Source: RCIO01 sp965232405
GTDB taxonomy: Bacteria > Pseudomonadota > Alphaproteobacteria > Rhizobiales > Rhizobiaceae
Assembly: GCA_965232405.1 (NCBI GenBank)
Contig: OZ246966.1
Span: forward strand, 992,001-1,056,000
Direction: 5' to 3'
Length of the DNA: 64,000 bases
Shown here: piece after piece, positions 33,888-44,279 of the stretch
Layout of the letters: each line of letters opens with the position of its first letter
Position numbering within the stretch: position 1 is the stretch's first letter
The notes under the pieces: generated by a model
Seen by the model: only the letters and a program-made list of their open reading frames with translations
What the model was told of the DNA's origin: nothing
Database searches by the model: none
Translations under genes and position numbers: made by a program

Positions 33888-34865
33888 ATGAAAGCCGCCT
33901 GGTATGAGCGCAATGGCCCTGCGCGGGACGTGCTTGTTGTCGATGAAACGGACTTACCCGAACCGGCGGCAGGCGAAGTGCGGGTGCGGCTCGCCACCTC
34001 CGGCGTCAACCCGTCGGATGTCAAAAGCCGCCGCGGCCGCCCGCTGGCCTGGCCGCGCATCATCCCGCACAGCGACGGAGCCGGCACGATCGACGCCGTC
34101 GGTGAGGGCGTAGCGCCGGCGCGCAAAGGCGAGCGGGTCTGGATCTGGAACGGCCAGTGGAAGCGCTCGGACGGAACGGCGGCGGAACATATCTGCGTGC
34201 CAGAGCGTCAGGCCGTGCGGCTGCCCGTCAATGTCGATTTCGCCACCGGCGCGTGTCTCGGAATTCCCGCGCTCACCGCAATTCACGGCGTCAACCTGTT
34301 CGGCAACATCGCCGGAAAGACATTGCTGGTCACAGGTGCCGGATCGGCCGTGGGTTTCTACATCACGCAGATCGCGAAAATTCGCGGCGCACGGGTAATC
34401 GCAACGGCGTCGGAGAAGCGCACCGACCACGCTCGCGCGGCGGGTGCTGATTTCGTCATAGACTACAAGAGCAAGGATGTGGCCGAGGTCGTGAAGCACA
34501 TGACGCGCAACGAGGGTGTTGACGGCATCATCGACATGGATCTGTCGTCCACCGCGCAGCTGATCGCCGACGCCATCGTCAAGCCGCATGGCATGATCGC
34601 CTGATACGGTTCGAATGTTCCCGGCGACATCCCTATCTCGTTCCCGGCCATGCTCTGGAACAACTACACGTTGCGGTTTTTCCTCGTTTACGAACTCACA
34701 AAGGATGAGCGTGCAGCCGCGATCTCCGAGCTCACCAAGCTGCTTGAAAGCGGAAAGCTGAAACACGCGATCGGCGCGCGGTTTCCACTCTCAGACATTG
34801 CGGCAGCACATGAAGCGGTGGAAGAGGGAAGGATAAACGGCAACGTGATCCTGGAAATCGGGTAG
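33888..34865 (+). pseudogene. NADPH:quinone reductase / zinc-type alcohol dehydrogenase-like gene interrupted by an in-frame TGA
   Basis: Reading from ATG 33888 (GGAGGAAAG upstream) gives an MDR-family oxidoreductase: MKAAWYERNGPARDVLVV, VNPSDVKSRRG, HSDGAGTIDAVGEGV and the Rossmann motif GAGSAVGFYITQIAK. A TGA at 34602-34604 stops it after residue 238, yet the same frame continues without a gap as YGSNVPGDIPISFPAMLWNN and ends normally at 34865 with AAHEAVEEGRINGNVILEIG. One codon change (TGA for e.g. TGG, TGC or GTA) explains it, so the gene is full length except for a nonsense mutation or sequence error. Two halves could also be made separately. Confidence 0.8.
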
Positions 34866-34877
34866 GCGCGCGGTCGG

Positions 34878-35717
34878 TTATTCGTCCTCTATTGGTGTTG
34901 AAGCACCCGAGACCCTTATCGACGAGCCAACTTGGTCGGTAAACGCCGCTTCTATGCGCGAACGCCGGCCCATATCCTCGCCCTGGATAATCTTGATTTC
35001 GCCGCTCTCCAGCAGTTTCAGGTCACGCAGCATTCCGGCAAACGCCGCCGCGGCGGCTCCCGTCGCTGGGTCTTCAAGCACGCCGCCCGAGGCAAACGCG
35101 TTGCGGGCGTGAAATAGCCGCTCGGATTCCCGGAAGACGAAAGCCACGGTCACGAGACCATGGCTGAGCATGAAACGGCGCCCTGCATCGAGATCGTAGG
35201 CAAGCGAGGCAAGCGCACGCCGCGAATTCAGCGGGATGACCAGATGGTCAGCGCCGGCGTGAACGCGCCGCACCGGCAGGTGCATGTCCAGATCGGCTTC
35301 GGAATAGCCGAACAGGGAAAGCGCCTCTGCCAGAAGCTCCGGTGAAGCGGGCTCGCTGCGCGTGGCGGGCGAACTGAGCACAGCAATTGTTTCGCCGTCA
35401 CGCTCGAAGCCTTCGACGGTGATCGCCGCATCGTTGAGCTGCAACGCGAAACTCCCTGCCCCGTGCGTCTTCGCCAAAACGGCTCCCAGCGCGATCGTGG
35501 CATGGCCGCAGAACGGCACTTCGCTTTCCGGCGAGAAATAGCGGACGCGCCAGCCACCATCCTCCATACGGGCTGCGAATGCGGTTTCCGAATACCCGAC
35601 TTCGGCGGCCAGCGCCTGCATATCGGCGGCATCCGGCAGCGCCTCCGCAAGCACCACGCCTGCAGGGTTTCCGCCGCGACCACCCTCGGTGAAGGCAGCA
35701 ATCCTCTGAACGTTCAT
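34878..35717 (-). CDS. PhzF family protein (isomerase/epimerase-like)
   Basis: The 279-residue protein shows PhzF hallmarks: an early GGRGGNPAGVVL, the catalytic Glu in VGYSETAFAA (E45 region), SPESEVPFCGHATIALGAVL and a C-terminal DPATGAAAAAFAG mirror motif. PhzF proteins catalyse isomerisations or epimerisations of small metabolites; the substrate is unknown and no phenazine genes are nearby. GGGAGAACGGC precedes the ATG. It is convergent with the interrupted reductase. Confidence 0.87.
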   Translation of the reverse strand: MNVQRIAAFTEGGRGGNPAGVVLAEALPDAADMQALAAEVGYSETAFAARMEDGGWRVRYFSPESEVPFCGHATIALGAVLAKTHGAGSFALQLNDAAITVEGFERDGETIAVLSSPATRSEPASPELLAEALSLFGYSEADLDMHLPVRRVHAGADHLVIPLNSRRALASLAYDLDAGRRFMLSHGLVTVAFVFRESERLFHARNAFASGGVLEDPATGAAAAAFAGMLRDLKLLESGEIKIIQGEDMGRRSRIEAAFTDQVGSSIRVSGASTPIEDE

Positions 35718-35871
35718 GCCGTTCTCCCTTTCGGAAGGGAAAGATAGTCATCGCCGGCAGGTCCCAACAGGTCACTGGATGCAATGGATGTTTGGTCCAG
35801 CCGTCCGCGTGCGCCTGCAAAGCGAGTTGGGCAGACCACCCCACGGCCGGTTGGGACCCAACGATGTCTTG

Positions 35872-37317
35872 CTACTGAAAATCGAAAGCGCTTAGCCCCG
35901 TCACCATTTCATCCAGTCCCAGCGGACGGGTGACCGGTGGTTCGGCGCGAGCAAGGCATCCCTGCCGCTCGCATAGCCGGCAGGCGGGGCCGACAGCGGT
36001 TGCCGGCGCCTTGCCCGGCTTGCCACCCGATCCTGTGGCCGCCGGAAGTGCGGCTCCATAGACAATCTCGTCCCTGAAGCCGATGTCGCAGCCGAGCAGA
36101 AGCGCCGTTCGGCGCGGACGTTCGTTGAACGCGCCCTGCGGACCTTCCAGCGTGCGTGCGAGTGTCAGAAACTCCGCACCGTCCGGCATCTCGACTGCCT
36201 CGACCAGCACCTGGCCGGGCTGACCGAAGGCGGCATGGACGGCAAGTTTCGGACAGCCGCCGCCAAAGCGCGCCTGCGGGAAACCCTGCGCGCCGCCTCG
36301 CCGGAAGCGGTTGCCGGCGTTGTCGATCTCCATCATGAAGAAGGGAACGCCTGCCGCCCCTTCGCGGCAAAGCATGGTCAACCTGTTGGCCGCCTGCTCG
36401 AAGGAAACGCCGAAGCGCGAGCGCAGCACGTCGATGTCGTAGCGCGCCCGCTGGGCCGCCTCGTAGAACGGCCGATAGGGCATCATCAGCGCATGGGCGG
36501 CATAACGCGCCAGCTCGAAACGGGCCAGCCGTCGCGCCTCATCCGATGACAATTTGAGCGCCTTAAGCTCCGCGCCGATCGCCACCGACATGCGCATGAG
36601 CGAGGCTTCCATCGCCACTTCGCGCAACTGGTCGAAAGGCGACAGGCGTTCTGAGATGAAGAGCCGCTGGGTATGTCTGTCGTAACGCCGACGCCAGTTG
36701 GGCATCGTCGCCACCGGCAGCACCCTCACGGCGATGCCATGCTCAGCTTGCAGCCAGGCTTTCAAAGCGCCCAGAAGATCGTCGCCTGGCTTCAGCAGGG
36801 AAACGAACGCCTCGGCCTCTTCCTCGATTGCCGGGAAATGGTTGGGCCGTCTTTCGAAGACTTCGCGGATTTCGTCGATCGGCAGCTTGGTGCCGGCAAT
36901 CGATGTCGCCTTGCCCTCTCGCGCTAGCATGTCCGACAGGTCGGTCAGCCGCTCTGCCTGTTCGCGATAGGCGCGGAACAGCTTGACCATCGCTGCCATG
37001 GCGTTGGGCGCGGCCTCCGCCACCTCGATCAGTTCGGTATCGCCCGGCAGTTCGCCCGACAAAAGCGGATCGGCGAATACCTCGCGAAGCGCCGCAACAT
37101 TCGGGCCCGCATCGGCCTGCAACTCCTCCGGCTCGACCTTGTAGACCGAGGCAAGCTTGAGAATGAGCTGCACCGTCAGCGGCCGCTGGTTGCGCTCGAT
37201 CAGGTTGAGATAGGAGGGCGAAATGCCCAGCCCCTCCGCCATCGCCGTCTGGGTCAGCCCCTTGGCGTTGCGGACACGGCGAATGCGCGGACCAGCGAAG
37301 ATCTTTTGCTCGGCCAT
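35872..37317 (-). CDS. ScfR/RamB-like regulator (XRE helix-turn-helix with ImmA/IrrE-type domain)
   Basis: The 481-residue protein has an N-terminal HTH (IRRVRNAKGLTQTAMAEGLGISPSYLNLIERNQRPLTVQLILKL), a peptidase-like ImmA/IrrE-type middle (RLFISERLSPFDQLREVAMEASLM) and a long C-terminal cysteine-containing domain (ACRLCERQGCLARAEPP). This is the short-chain fatty acyl-CoA regulator family (RamB, PccR), whose members control glyoxylate-cycle and propionyl-CoA genes. It is divergent from aceA across about 230 bp, which makes aceA its likely target. Five TTTACA repeats lie immediately upstream of its own start, suggesting autoregulation too. Confidence 0.88.
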   Translation of the reverse strand: MAEQKIFAGPRIRRVRNAKGLTQTAMAEGLGISPSYLNLIERNQRPLTVQLILKLASVYKVEPEELQADAGPNVAALREVFADPLLSGELPGDTELIEVAEAAPNAMAAMVKLFRAYREQAERLTDLSDMLAREGKATSIAGTKLPIDEIREVFERRPNHFPAIEEEAEAFVSLLKPGDDLLGALKAWLQAEHGIAVRVLPVATMPNWRRRYDRHTQRLFISERLSPFDQLREVAMEASLMRMSVAIGAELKALKLSSDEARRLARFELARYAAHALMMPYRPFYEAAQRARYDIDVLRSRFGVSFEQAANRLTMLCREGAAGVPFFMMEIDNAGNRFRRGGAQGFPQARFGGGCPKLAVHAAFGQPGQVLVEAVEMPDGAEFLTLARTLEGPQGAFNERPRRTALLLGCDIGFRDEIVYGAALPAATGSGGKPGKAPATAVGPACRLCERQGCLARAEPPVTRPLGLDEMVTGLSAFDFQ

Positions 37318-37326
37318 AACTCGATC

Positions 37327-37386
37327 TTTACAGAATTTACAGGCTGACGCCCGAAATCAGGGGTTTACAGATTTTACAAATTTACA
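37327..37386. promoter_or_regulatory. TTTACA repeat array between the ScfR-like regulator and aceA
   Basis: TTTACA (TGTAAA on the minus strand) occurs five times, at 37327, 37336, 37364, 37373 and 37381, in two groups with 8-9 base spacing. A sixth copy in inverse orientation is at 37470-37475. The array lies 10-70 bp before the regulator start and 160-220 bp before aceA. The tandem half-sites resemble those described for ScfR/RamB proteins, so binding of the adjacent regulator is the natural reading, not yet tested. Confidence 0.6.
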
Positions 37387-37544
37387 TCGCCCGCTTGTCA
37401 AACACAAGACAGGCTTACCGGAATTTCTGCCTGAATTTCCGTTATTTCCTCGCCTATGTCGCAGCGCAATGTAAAAAACACACCGAACGAGGCGAACCCA
37501 AGACCGCCTCAAATGCTGTGAACCTGTTTTGACCGGAGATCGTC

Positions 37545-38834
<1,290 letters not shown>

Positions 38835-38846
38835 CAAGGGACAATC

Positions 38847-38870
38847 AAGGCCGCCCGTGCGGGCGGCCTT
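38847..38870 (+). terminator. Strong hairpin 13 bp after aceA
   Basis: A perfect 10-bp stem AAGGCCGCCC-GTGC-GGGCGGCCTT directly follows the aceA stop. Only TT follows the stem, so it probably acts as an attenuator or mRNA end stabiliser between aceA and the small downstream gene rather than a full terminator. Confidence 0.65.
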
Positions 38871-38898
38871 CCACGGGAAACGCCGAAAGGAGACAACA

Positions 38899-39141
38899 AT
38901 GGCACCCCAGACCCGCGTCAAGGAACGTGCCGAAGAGCAGTCTTCGGCCATGAATGGAGACCAGCAGGCGGCGATCCGCATGGTTGCAAACGACCTGCAC
39001 CGTCTCAACCAGGCTGTCATGAAGGCCGTGGAAACCGGCATTTCGGTGGAACTGGTGCGCTCCGCCCGCCATCACAGCGGCGGCAATTGGGGCGATCTCC
39101 TGATCCCGGTCATCGTGACGGATCGCACCACGGGAGAATAA
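38899..39141 (+). CDS. Small conserved hypothetical protein, 80 aa
   Basis: The 80-residue protein (MAPQTRVKERAEEQSSAMNG onward) has a helical centre AAIRMVANDLHRLNQAVMKAVETGISVELVRSARHH and a LLIPVIVTD strand-like end. AAAGGAG is 6-7 bases before the ATG, an excellent site. It sits between two strong hairpins and behind aceA, so it is probably expressed with it. I recognise no domain. The length of the frame and the ribosome site make it very likely a real gene. Confidence 0.78.
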   Translation: MAPQTRVKERAEEQSSAMNGDQQAAIRMVANDLHRLNQAVMKAVETGISVELVRSARHHSGGNWGDLLIPVIVTDRTTGE

Positions 39142-39167
39142 TCCCGGGCGCAGCGGAAGGAAGCTGG

Positions 39168-39203
39168 TGGCCGCCGGAGCGATCCGGCGGCCATTTTCAT
39201 TTC
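39168..39203 (+). terminator. Rho-independent terminator of the aceA unit
   Basis: A perfect 11-bp stem TGGCCGCCGGA-GCGA-TCCGGCGGCCA is followed by TTTTCATTTC. It closes the aceA/small-gene unit before the convergent synthetase gene. Confidence 0.85.
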
Positions 39204-39242
39204 GGGATCGATGGGCGGTATGTGTGTCCGGCGCAGCAAAGA

Positions 39243-42200
39243 TCAGGCGAGCGCGACCTGCCTCGTCGTACCATCTGTCCGCGGCTTGGCGACAAGCAGG
39301 TTCTCGATCAGGAAATCGACGATCCAGCGCACGGTGGCTTCAAGTTCCGGTTCGGCCATCATGTCGGGCGACTTTTCGCACCACTCGAAATAGGCCGGGT
39401 TCTCGTATTGCAGATGCTCGATCGAGCGGAACTTTTCTCGGTTGTTGTTGAAGAACGGCTTCAGCGGCATAAGGTCGTCATGCTGGTCGCAATTCTCGTT
39501 GATGTGGTCGATGAACTCGTCGAGCGACAGGAACTCCATCGGATAACCGTAGATCTTTGATACGAGCCGCATGACCGTCTCGATCGTATAGATCCGGTTC
39601 GCCGTCAGCCCGTAAACGCCGCCGAGGCTGGCAGGATCGCGCGAGATCGCCACGATGTTGTTGGCGCAAACCTCGACCGGCAGCAGGCTCAGCTGATTCC
39701 TCGCCGTCGGCGCGACGCCGTGGCGAATGCAGTAACCCAAGAGCCGGGTAACGATGTCTCCGCGCACATAGTAGCCGGTCCGCGATGCTGTAATCAGCGA
39801 GGGCCGGAAAACGCGCGTGTTCAGACCGCCGTCGGCAGCGTTGAACACGACCTGCTCGGCCGCCCATTTCGACTGCGAATAACCGAAGTCGAGCCCCTCC
39901 ATCGTCGCGTTGCGCTCGGTCTCGGCCTTCCTGCGATGAGGCGTCCAGCCGTAAACGAATGTCGTCGAAATGTGGTTGAGGATCTTGGGCCGGCCCTGCC
40001 GGCAAAACTCGACCGCCTCCGCAGTGCCGGCAACATTGGCGTCGCGCATGTCCGCATAGGGCCTGACATAGTCGACCAACGCCCCGCAATGCAGAACCTC
40101 CGACACGTCGTCGGCGATTGCCTGCCAGTCCGCATCGGAGAGGCCGAAACGCGGAGCGGCAATATCGCCGCCGACGACGCTGATCCGCGAGGCCAGCGCC
40201 TCGTCCACGCGATCGGACGAGATCATTCCAGTGCGCATCAGCGCGCCCTTGATGCGGTTGGCCGCATGTTCGGGATTGCCAGCCCGGACGAGCGCCACGA
40301 TCGGCCGGTCGTCCTGCCGGACCAGCGCTTCGATCAGAAAGCTGCCGAGAAAGCCGGTCGAACCGGTGACCAGCACCGCGCCATCGCGTTCCGCCCCCTT
40401 GGTACGCGCGGGGAACTCCATGCCGGCGCAAAGCCCGGCGTCGCGGCGCATATGGGAGGCTTCATCTTCCTCGATGCCGGCAAGTGCTGCCGCGAAGAAC
40501 GCTGCGATGTCTGCGCCGGTGCTCGTGCCTTCGGCCAGTCCCGCAAACAGGCTGCGAATCGAAGCAATGGTTGCCGATTGCAACAGGCGCAAATCGTGGA
40601 AACCGGCACTCGTTGCATCATCGTCGAAACCTGCGTCGCGGGCAGCCGTCTGGATCACAGTCGCCAGTTCGACAAGGTCGAGCGAGTTGAGGCCAAGTTC
40701 GGAGATCGGCGTTTCTTCGCCGGCAGTCGCGGCTGCGCGCGCCAGAAGCATCTCCAGATAGGCTTCCGGCGACGTGTCGGTCTCTTCGATCTGCGGCGGC
40801 AGATAGTCAGCGATGATGTCGAACTCGTCGCGCTCAAGCCGCGAGCGGCAGAGATAACGGGCGATCTTCCCCGACGACGTCTTGGGCATCGAACCGCGGC
40901 GTATCTGGGCGATCCTCAACACATTGACCTGGAAGGCCTGGCTAACGCACCGCGCGATCTCCTCGAGCGGAAGCTTTTCGCCCTTCTGCTCAGCCTCCAC
41001 GACGATGCCGAGACCGTCCTCGCCAATGCCGTTTCTGCCGCAGCCGAACACGGCGACACGGCCGGGAAGGATCTGATCGAACCAGCCGAGCACGGCGCGC
41101 TCGACATCGTTGGGAAAGACGTTCTTGCCGCGAATGATCACCATGTCGCGAATGCGGCCGCACACGTAAAGCTCGCCATCCTCGACGAAGCCGACATCAC
41201 CGGTGCGCATATAGCCGCCGGCTCTCGGTCGGTCTGCCACCTGCGCATTGAAGTGTTCTTTCGAATGATCCGGGTGCCCCCAATAGCCATCGGCCTTGCC
41301 GGTTCCCGCAACCCAGATCTCGCCGGTTCGCTCCGGCGGCAGCATAGTGTGCGTATCGGGATCGACGATGGCGATTTCGACGCCCTCAACCGGCGTACCG
41401 CAGCTCGCAAGCGTGGTGACCTGAGATGACGTACCCTTCCCCCGGACCGGCTCAACCACGCCGAGGGCGAGCTTTTCCTTGCTGACGGGCAGCGAAACGC
41501 GCCCGCTGTCTGTCACGCGCAAGGTGTTTTCCGCCAGGCCGAACGCCACAGTGAGCGCTGAATCGCGCAGGCCATATCGCGAAAAGCGGTCCTTGAACGC
41601 TTGCAGCGATTCGCTGCGCACCGGTTCGGACGCATTCATGATGTCGACTAGCGACGACAGGTCGAGGCCGGCCAGTTGCTCGTCGGGAACCCGGTCCGGA
41701 CGCAGGCAGTAGTCGAATGCGAAATTCGGCGCGGAGGTTCTGTTAACGCGCAGCTTGGAGATCAGCTCGAACCACAAGGCCGGCCGGCGCAGGAAGTTCA
41801 TTGCCGAGAAATGATGCGCGATGCCGCCGAAGACCAATGGGAAGAGGTAATAACCGATCAGGCCCATATCGTGATAATGCGGCAGCCATGAAAGCGTCAC
41901 GCAATCGCTCTCCACAGGCCGGGTGCAATTGTCGATGACATGCCGGTGCTGGACCATCACGCCGCGTGGCGACGATGTGGATCCGGATGTGTATTGCAGG
42001 AACAGCAATTCCTGCGGCGATGCATCAAAATGATCGCGCTCGCCGGTGATGGTGCTGGTGTCGAACCAGTTCAGTTCGACCACCTTCCTGAGCGCCTCAA
42101 CGTCCCGCCCTGCCTCGCGACCTTCCAGGATCTGGCGTACCGTCTTGTCCTGCCCGGAATCGAACAGCACGGTTTCACCGCCGGAATCGGCCGCAACCTT

Positions 42201-42518
42201 CATCAACCGGTCCAGTCCTGGAACGCCTGTGGCCTTGCTGACGGGCGGTATCGGCACCGGAATTGCACCGGCCTTGGCGCACGCAAAGAAGTTGCGGATC
42301 ATCGCGAGACCCGGCGTGAACGACAGCAGCACCGGCTTGCCCGCCTCGATGCCCGGCATGTCCTTCAGCAGGTTCGCCAGATAGTTGGTCTGCAGTTCGA
42401 AACTGCCGCGGGTGACGGAATCGGTCAGGTTACCGCTTCGATCATGGAATGCGTAGAGAAGCTTGTCTGGGCTCTCGTTGGCTTGCTCGGTCAGGAAATC
42501 GAACAAATTTTTGCGCAA
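39243..42518 (-). CDS. FAAL-ACP-thioester reductase (fatty acyl-AMP ligase with carrier and reductase domains)
   Basis: The 1091-residue protein joins three modules. Residues ~1-580 are an adenylation domain of fatty acyl-AMP ligase type (FLQYTSGSTSSPRGVMV, LSWLPHYHDMGLIGYYL, MRTGDVGFVEDGELYVCGRIRDMVIIRGKNVFP). Residues ~590-680 are a carrier domain with phosphopantetheine site S612 in ELGLNSLDLVEL. Residues ~710-1085 are a thioester reductase (VTGSTGFLGSFLIEAL, YSQSKWAAEQ) that releases the acyl group as an aldehyde or alcohol. There is no KS, AT or condensation domain. The gene starts at a TTG (42518) behind GGGGG. It stands alone, convergent with the aceA unit. Product unknown; a carboxylic acid reductase-like role is the simplest reading. 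Confidence 0.85.
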   Translation of the reverse strand: MRKNLFDFLTEQANESPDKLLYAFHDRSGNLTDSVTRGSFELQTNYLANLLKDMPGIEAGKPVLLSFTPGLAMIRNFFACAKAGAIPVPIPPVSKATGVPGLDRLMKVAADSGGETVLFDSGQDKTVRQILEGREAGRDVEALRKVVELNWFDTSTITGERDHFDASPQELLFLQYTSGSTSSPRGVMVQHRHVIDNCTRPVESDCVTLSWLPHYHDMGLIGYYLFPLVFGGIAHHFSAMNFLRRPALWFELISKLRVNRTSAPNFAFDYCLRPDRVPDEQLAGLDLSSLVDIMNASEPVRSESLQAFKDRFSRYGLRDSALTVAFGLAENTLRVTDSGRVSLPVSKEKLALGVVEPVRGKGTSSQVTTLASCGTPVEGVEIAIVDPDTHTMLPPERTGEIWVAGTGKADGYWGHPDHSKEHFNAQVADRPRAGGYMRTGDVGFVEDGELYVCGRIRDMVIIRGKNVFPNDVERAVLGWFDQILPGRVAVFGCGRNGIGEDGLGIVVEAEQKGEKLPLEEIARCVSQAFQVNVLRIAQIRRGSMPKTSSGKIARYLCRSRLERDEFDIIADYLPPQIEETDTSPEAYLEMLLARAAATAGEETPISELGLNSLDLVELATVIQTAARDAGFDDDATSAGFHDLRLLQSATIASIRSLFAGLAEGTSTGADIAAFFAAALAGIEEDEASHMRRDAGLCAGMEFPARTKGAERDGAVLVTGSTGFLGSFLIEALVRQDDRPIVALVRAGNPEHAANRIKGALMRTGMISSDRVDEALASRISVVGGDIAAPRFGLSDADWQAIADDVSEVLHCGALVDYVRPYADMRDANVAGTAEAVEFCRQGRPKILNHISTTFVYGWTPHRRKAETERNATMEGLDFGYSQSKWAAEQVVFNAADGGLNTRVFRPSLITASRTGYYVRGDIVTRLLGYCIRHGVAPTARNQLSLLPVEVCANNIVAISRDPASLGGVYGLTANRIYTIETVMRLVSKIYGYPMEFLSLDEFIDHINENCDQHDDLMPLKPFFNNNREKFRSIEHLQYENPAYFEWCEKSPDMMAEPELEATVRWIVDFLIENLLVAKPRTDGTTRQVALA

Positions 42519-42828
42519 TTGGAGCCCCCACCGTAGTTCCAGAATTGACTAGACCACAGCTGGGCACAACGCCCATGCACGCTGAAAGCCGGGATCAGGC
42601 CGGGCCCCGACGGCTATGCTATTGCGGCGCCCCTCCCGTATATTTCGATGCTGTCTCAACCCGATCCGCGGCAAAGACAGACGAAATCCCGGTTGTTGTA
42701 AAGCCGTGATTGGCAATCTGGGGATAATCACGCACTGAGCTGCGAGGCGACGCCAGGCTTCCCACCCATTCCATCCCTTCGTGCGGCCAGCTATAGTCAC
42801 GCGATCTGCAATAACTCTTTGGTGATTG
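42519..42828. other. Divergent promoter region of the FAAL gene and second polyamine synthetase gene
   Basis: About 310 bp with no supported gene. Both divergent transcripts must begin here, but I see no convincing -35/-10 pair, long inverted repeat or recognised operator. Confidence 0.4.
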
Positions 42829-44262
42829 ATGCCGCCTGCCAAGAAGGAAGCGCGCCCCGCAAGCCGCGGGGGCCGTGTTCGCACGCCAGCCTATGTCAAA
42901 AACCGCCGCGGCGTGAAAAACTGGAAGGAAGCGGCGTCCTGGCTCGAATGGCGGGGCATCGAAGATGTCGAGTGCATCACGCCCGACCAGGCGGGCGTGG
43001 CGCGCGGCAAGATGATGCCATCGAAGAAATTCACGTCCAACACTTCGCTGGCGCTGCCATCGGCCGTTTTCATGACCACGATCACCGGAGCCTATCCGGA
43101 AGACGGCAATGGCTTCACCTATCCGGAGCATGACGGCGACCTGAAGCTGATGCCGGACCTTTCCACGCTGTCGGAAGTTCCTTGGGAAAGCGACCCGACC
43201 GCACAGGTGGTTTGCGACCTCGTCCACCAGGACGGCAGCGAGATCGAGTTCACGCCCCGCAACGTGCTCAAGCGCGTCGTGCGCGCCTATGAAAAGCGCG
43301 GACTGAAAGCCGTGGTTGCGCCGGAGATCGAGTTCTATCTGGTTCACAAGAACCCTGATCCCGACTACCCGCTGACACCGCCGATCGGCAGATCGGGCCG
43401 GCCCATTGGCGGCGGGCAAGGTTATTCGATCGCCGGCGTCAACGAGTTCGACGAACTGATCGACGACATCTACGAATTTTCCGAGAAGCAGGGGCTGGAG
43501 ATCGACACGCTGATCCACGAGGAAGGTGCGGGCCAGCTCGAAATCAATCTGCGGCACGGAGATCCGGTCGAACTCGCCGATCAGGTGTTCATGTTCAAGC
43601 GCACCATCCGCGAAGCCGCGCTGAAGCATGAAACCTACGCCACTTTCATGGCCAAGCCGATTCAGGGTCAGCCCGGCTCGGCTATGCACATCCACCAATC
43701 GGTCGTGGACAAGCGCACCGGGCGCAACATCTTCTCCGATGCCGATGGCAGCGAGAGCGCCGAGTTCCGGCATTTCGTCGCCGGGATGCAGCGGCATGTG
43801 CCGGCCGCGCTCATCATGTTCGCGCCTTATGTGAACTCCTACCGCCGGCTGACCAAGGGCGCCTCGGCGCCGGTCAACACCGACTGGGGATACGACAACC
43901 GGACCACCGCTTTCCGCATCCCGCGCTCCGATCCCTCGTCGCGGCGCGTTGAAAACCGCATTCCATCGTCCGATGCCAACCCCTATCTTGCGCTCGCCGC
44001 CTCGCTCGCCTGCGGCCTCGCCGGGATTGAGGAAAAGCGAAAGCCCGATCAGGCGGTCAAGCACTCAGTTTCGGATGCGGAGATCGAACTGCCCCGCAAC
44101 CTGCTGGAGGCCGTGGCGCTGTTTGAGGAAGACGCCGCGCTGGGCGAACTCCTCGGCAAGGCCTTCGTTGCCACCTACGCGGCGATAAAGCGGGCCGAGT
44201 TTGAGACGTTCATGGAAGTCATCAGCCCGTGGGAGCGGGAGTATCTGCTCCTCAACGTCTGA
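42829..44262 (+). CDS. Glutamine synthetase-like gamma-glutamylpolyamine synthetase, second copy
   Basis: The 477-residue protein has a basic N-terminus, then a GS-type domain: VAPEIEFYLVHKN, GAGQLEINLRHGDPVELADQVF, FMAKPIQGQPGSAMHIHQSV and RVENRIPSSDANPYLALAAS. It is closer to the polyamine-type glutamylators than to GlnA and is followed after 17 bases by a PuuB-like oxidase. The pair would glutamylate and then oxidise polyamines. An in-frame TTG just before the ATG at 42829 is ignored. It is diverged from the first copy at 31 kb, suggesting a different polyamine substrate. Confidence 0.87.
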   Translation: MPPAKKEARPASRGGRVRTPAYVKNRRGVKNWKEAASWLEWRGIEDVECITPDQAGVARGKMMPSKKFTSNTSLALPSAVFMTTITGAYPEDGNGFTYPEHDGDLKLMPDLSTLSEVPWESDPTAQVVCDLVHQDGSEIEFTPRNVLKRVVRAYEKRGLKAVVAPEIEFYLVHKNPDPDYPLTPPIGRSGRPIGGGQGYSIAGVNEFDELIDDIYEFSEKQGLEIDTLIHEEGAGQLEINLRHGDPVELADQVFMFKRTIREAALKHETYATFMAKPIQGQPGSAMHIHQSVVDKRTGRNIFSDADGSESAEFRHFVAGMQRHVPAALIMFAPYVNSYRRLTKGASAPVNTDWGYDNRTTAFRIPRSDPSSRRVENRIPSSDANPYLALAASLACGLAGIEEKRKPDQAVKHSVSDAEIELPRNLLEAVALFEEDAALGELLGKAFVATYAAIKRAEFETFMEVISPWEREYLLLNV

Positions 44263-44279
44263 CCGCGCGAAAGCTCACG

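Noticed and set aside
34602..34604. TGA read as selenocysteine in the quinone reductase
   Set aside because: The family has no selenoproteins known to me at this site and no selenocysteine insertion element is evident; a nonsense mutation or sequencing error is simpler.
39720..41429. A 569-codon plus-strand open frame
   Set aside because: Antisense to the FAAL-ACP-reductase gene and without recognisable features.
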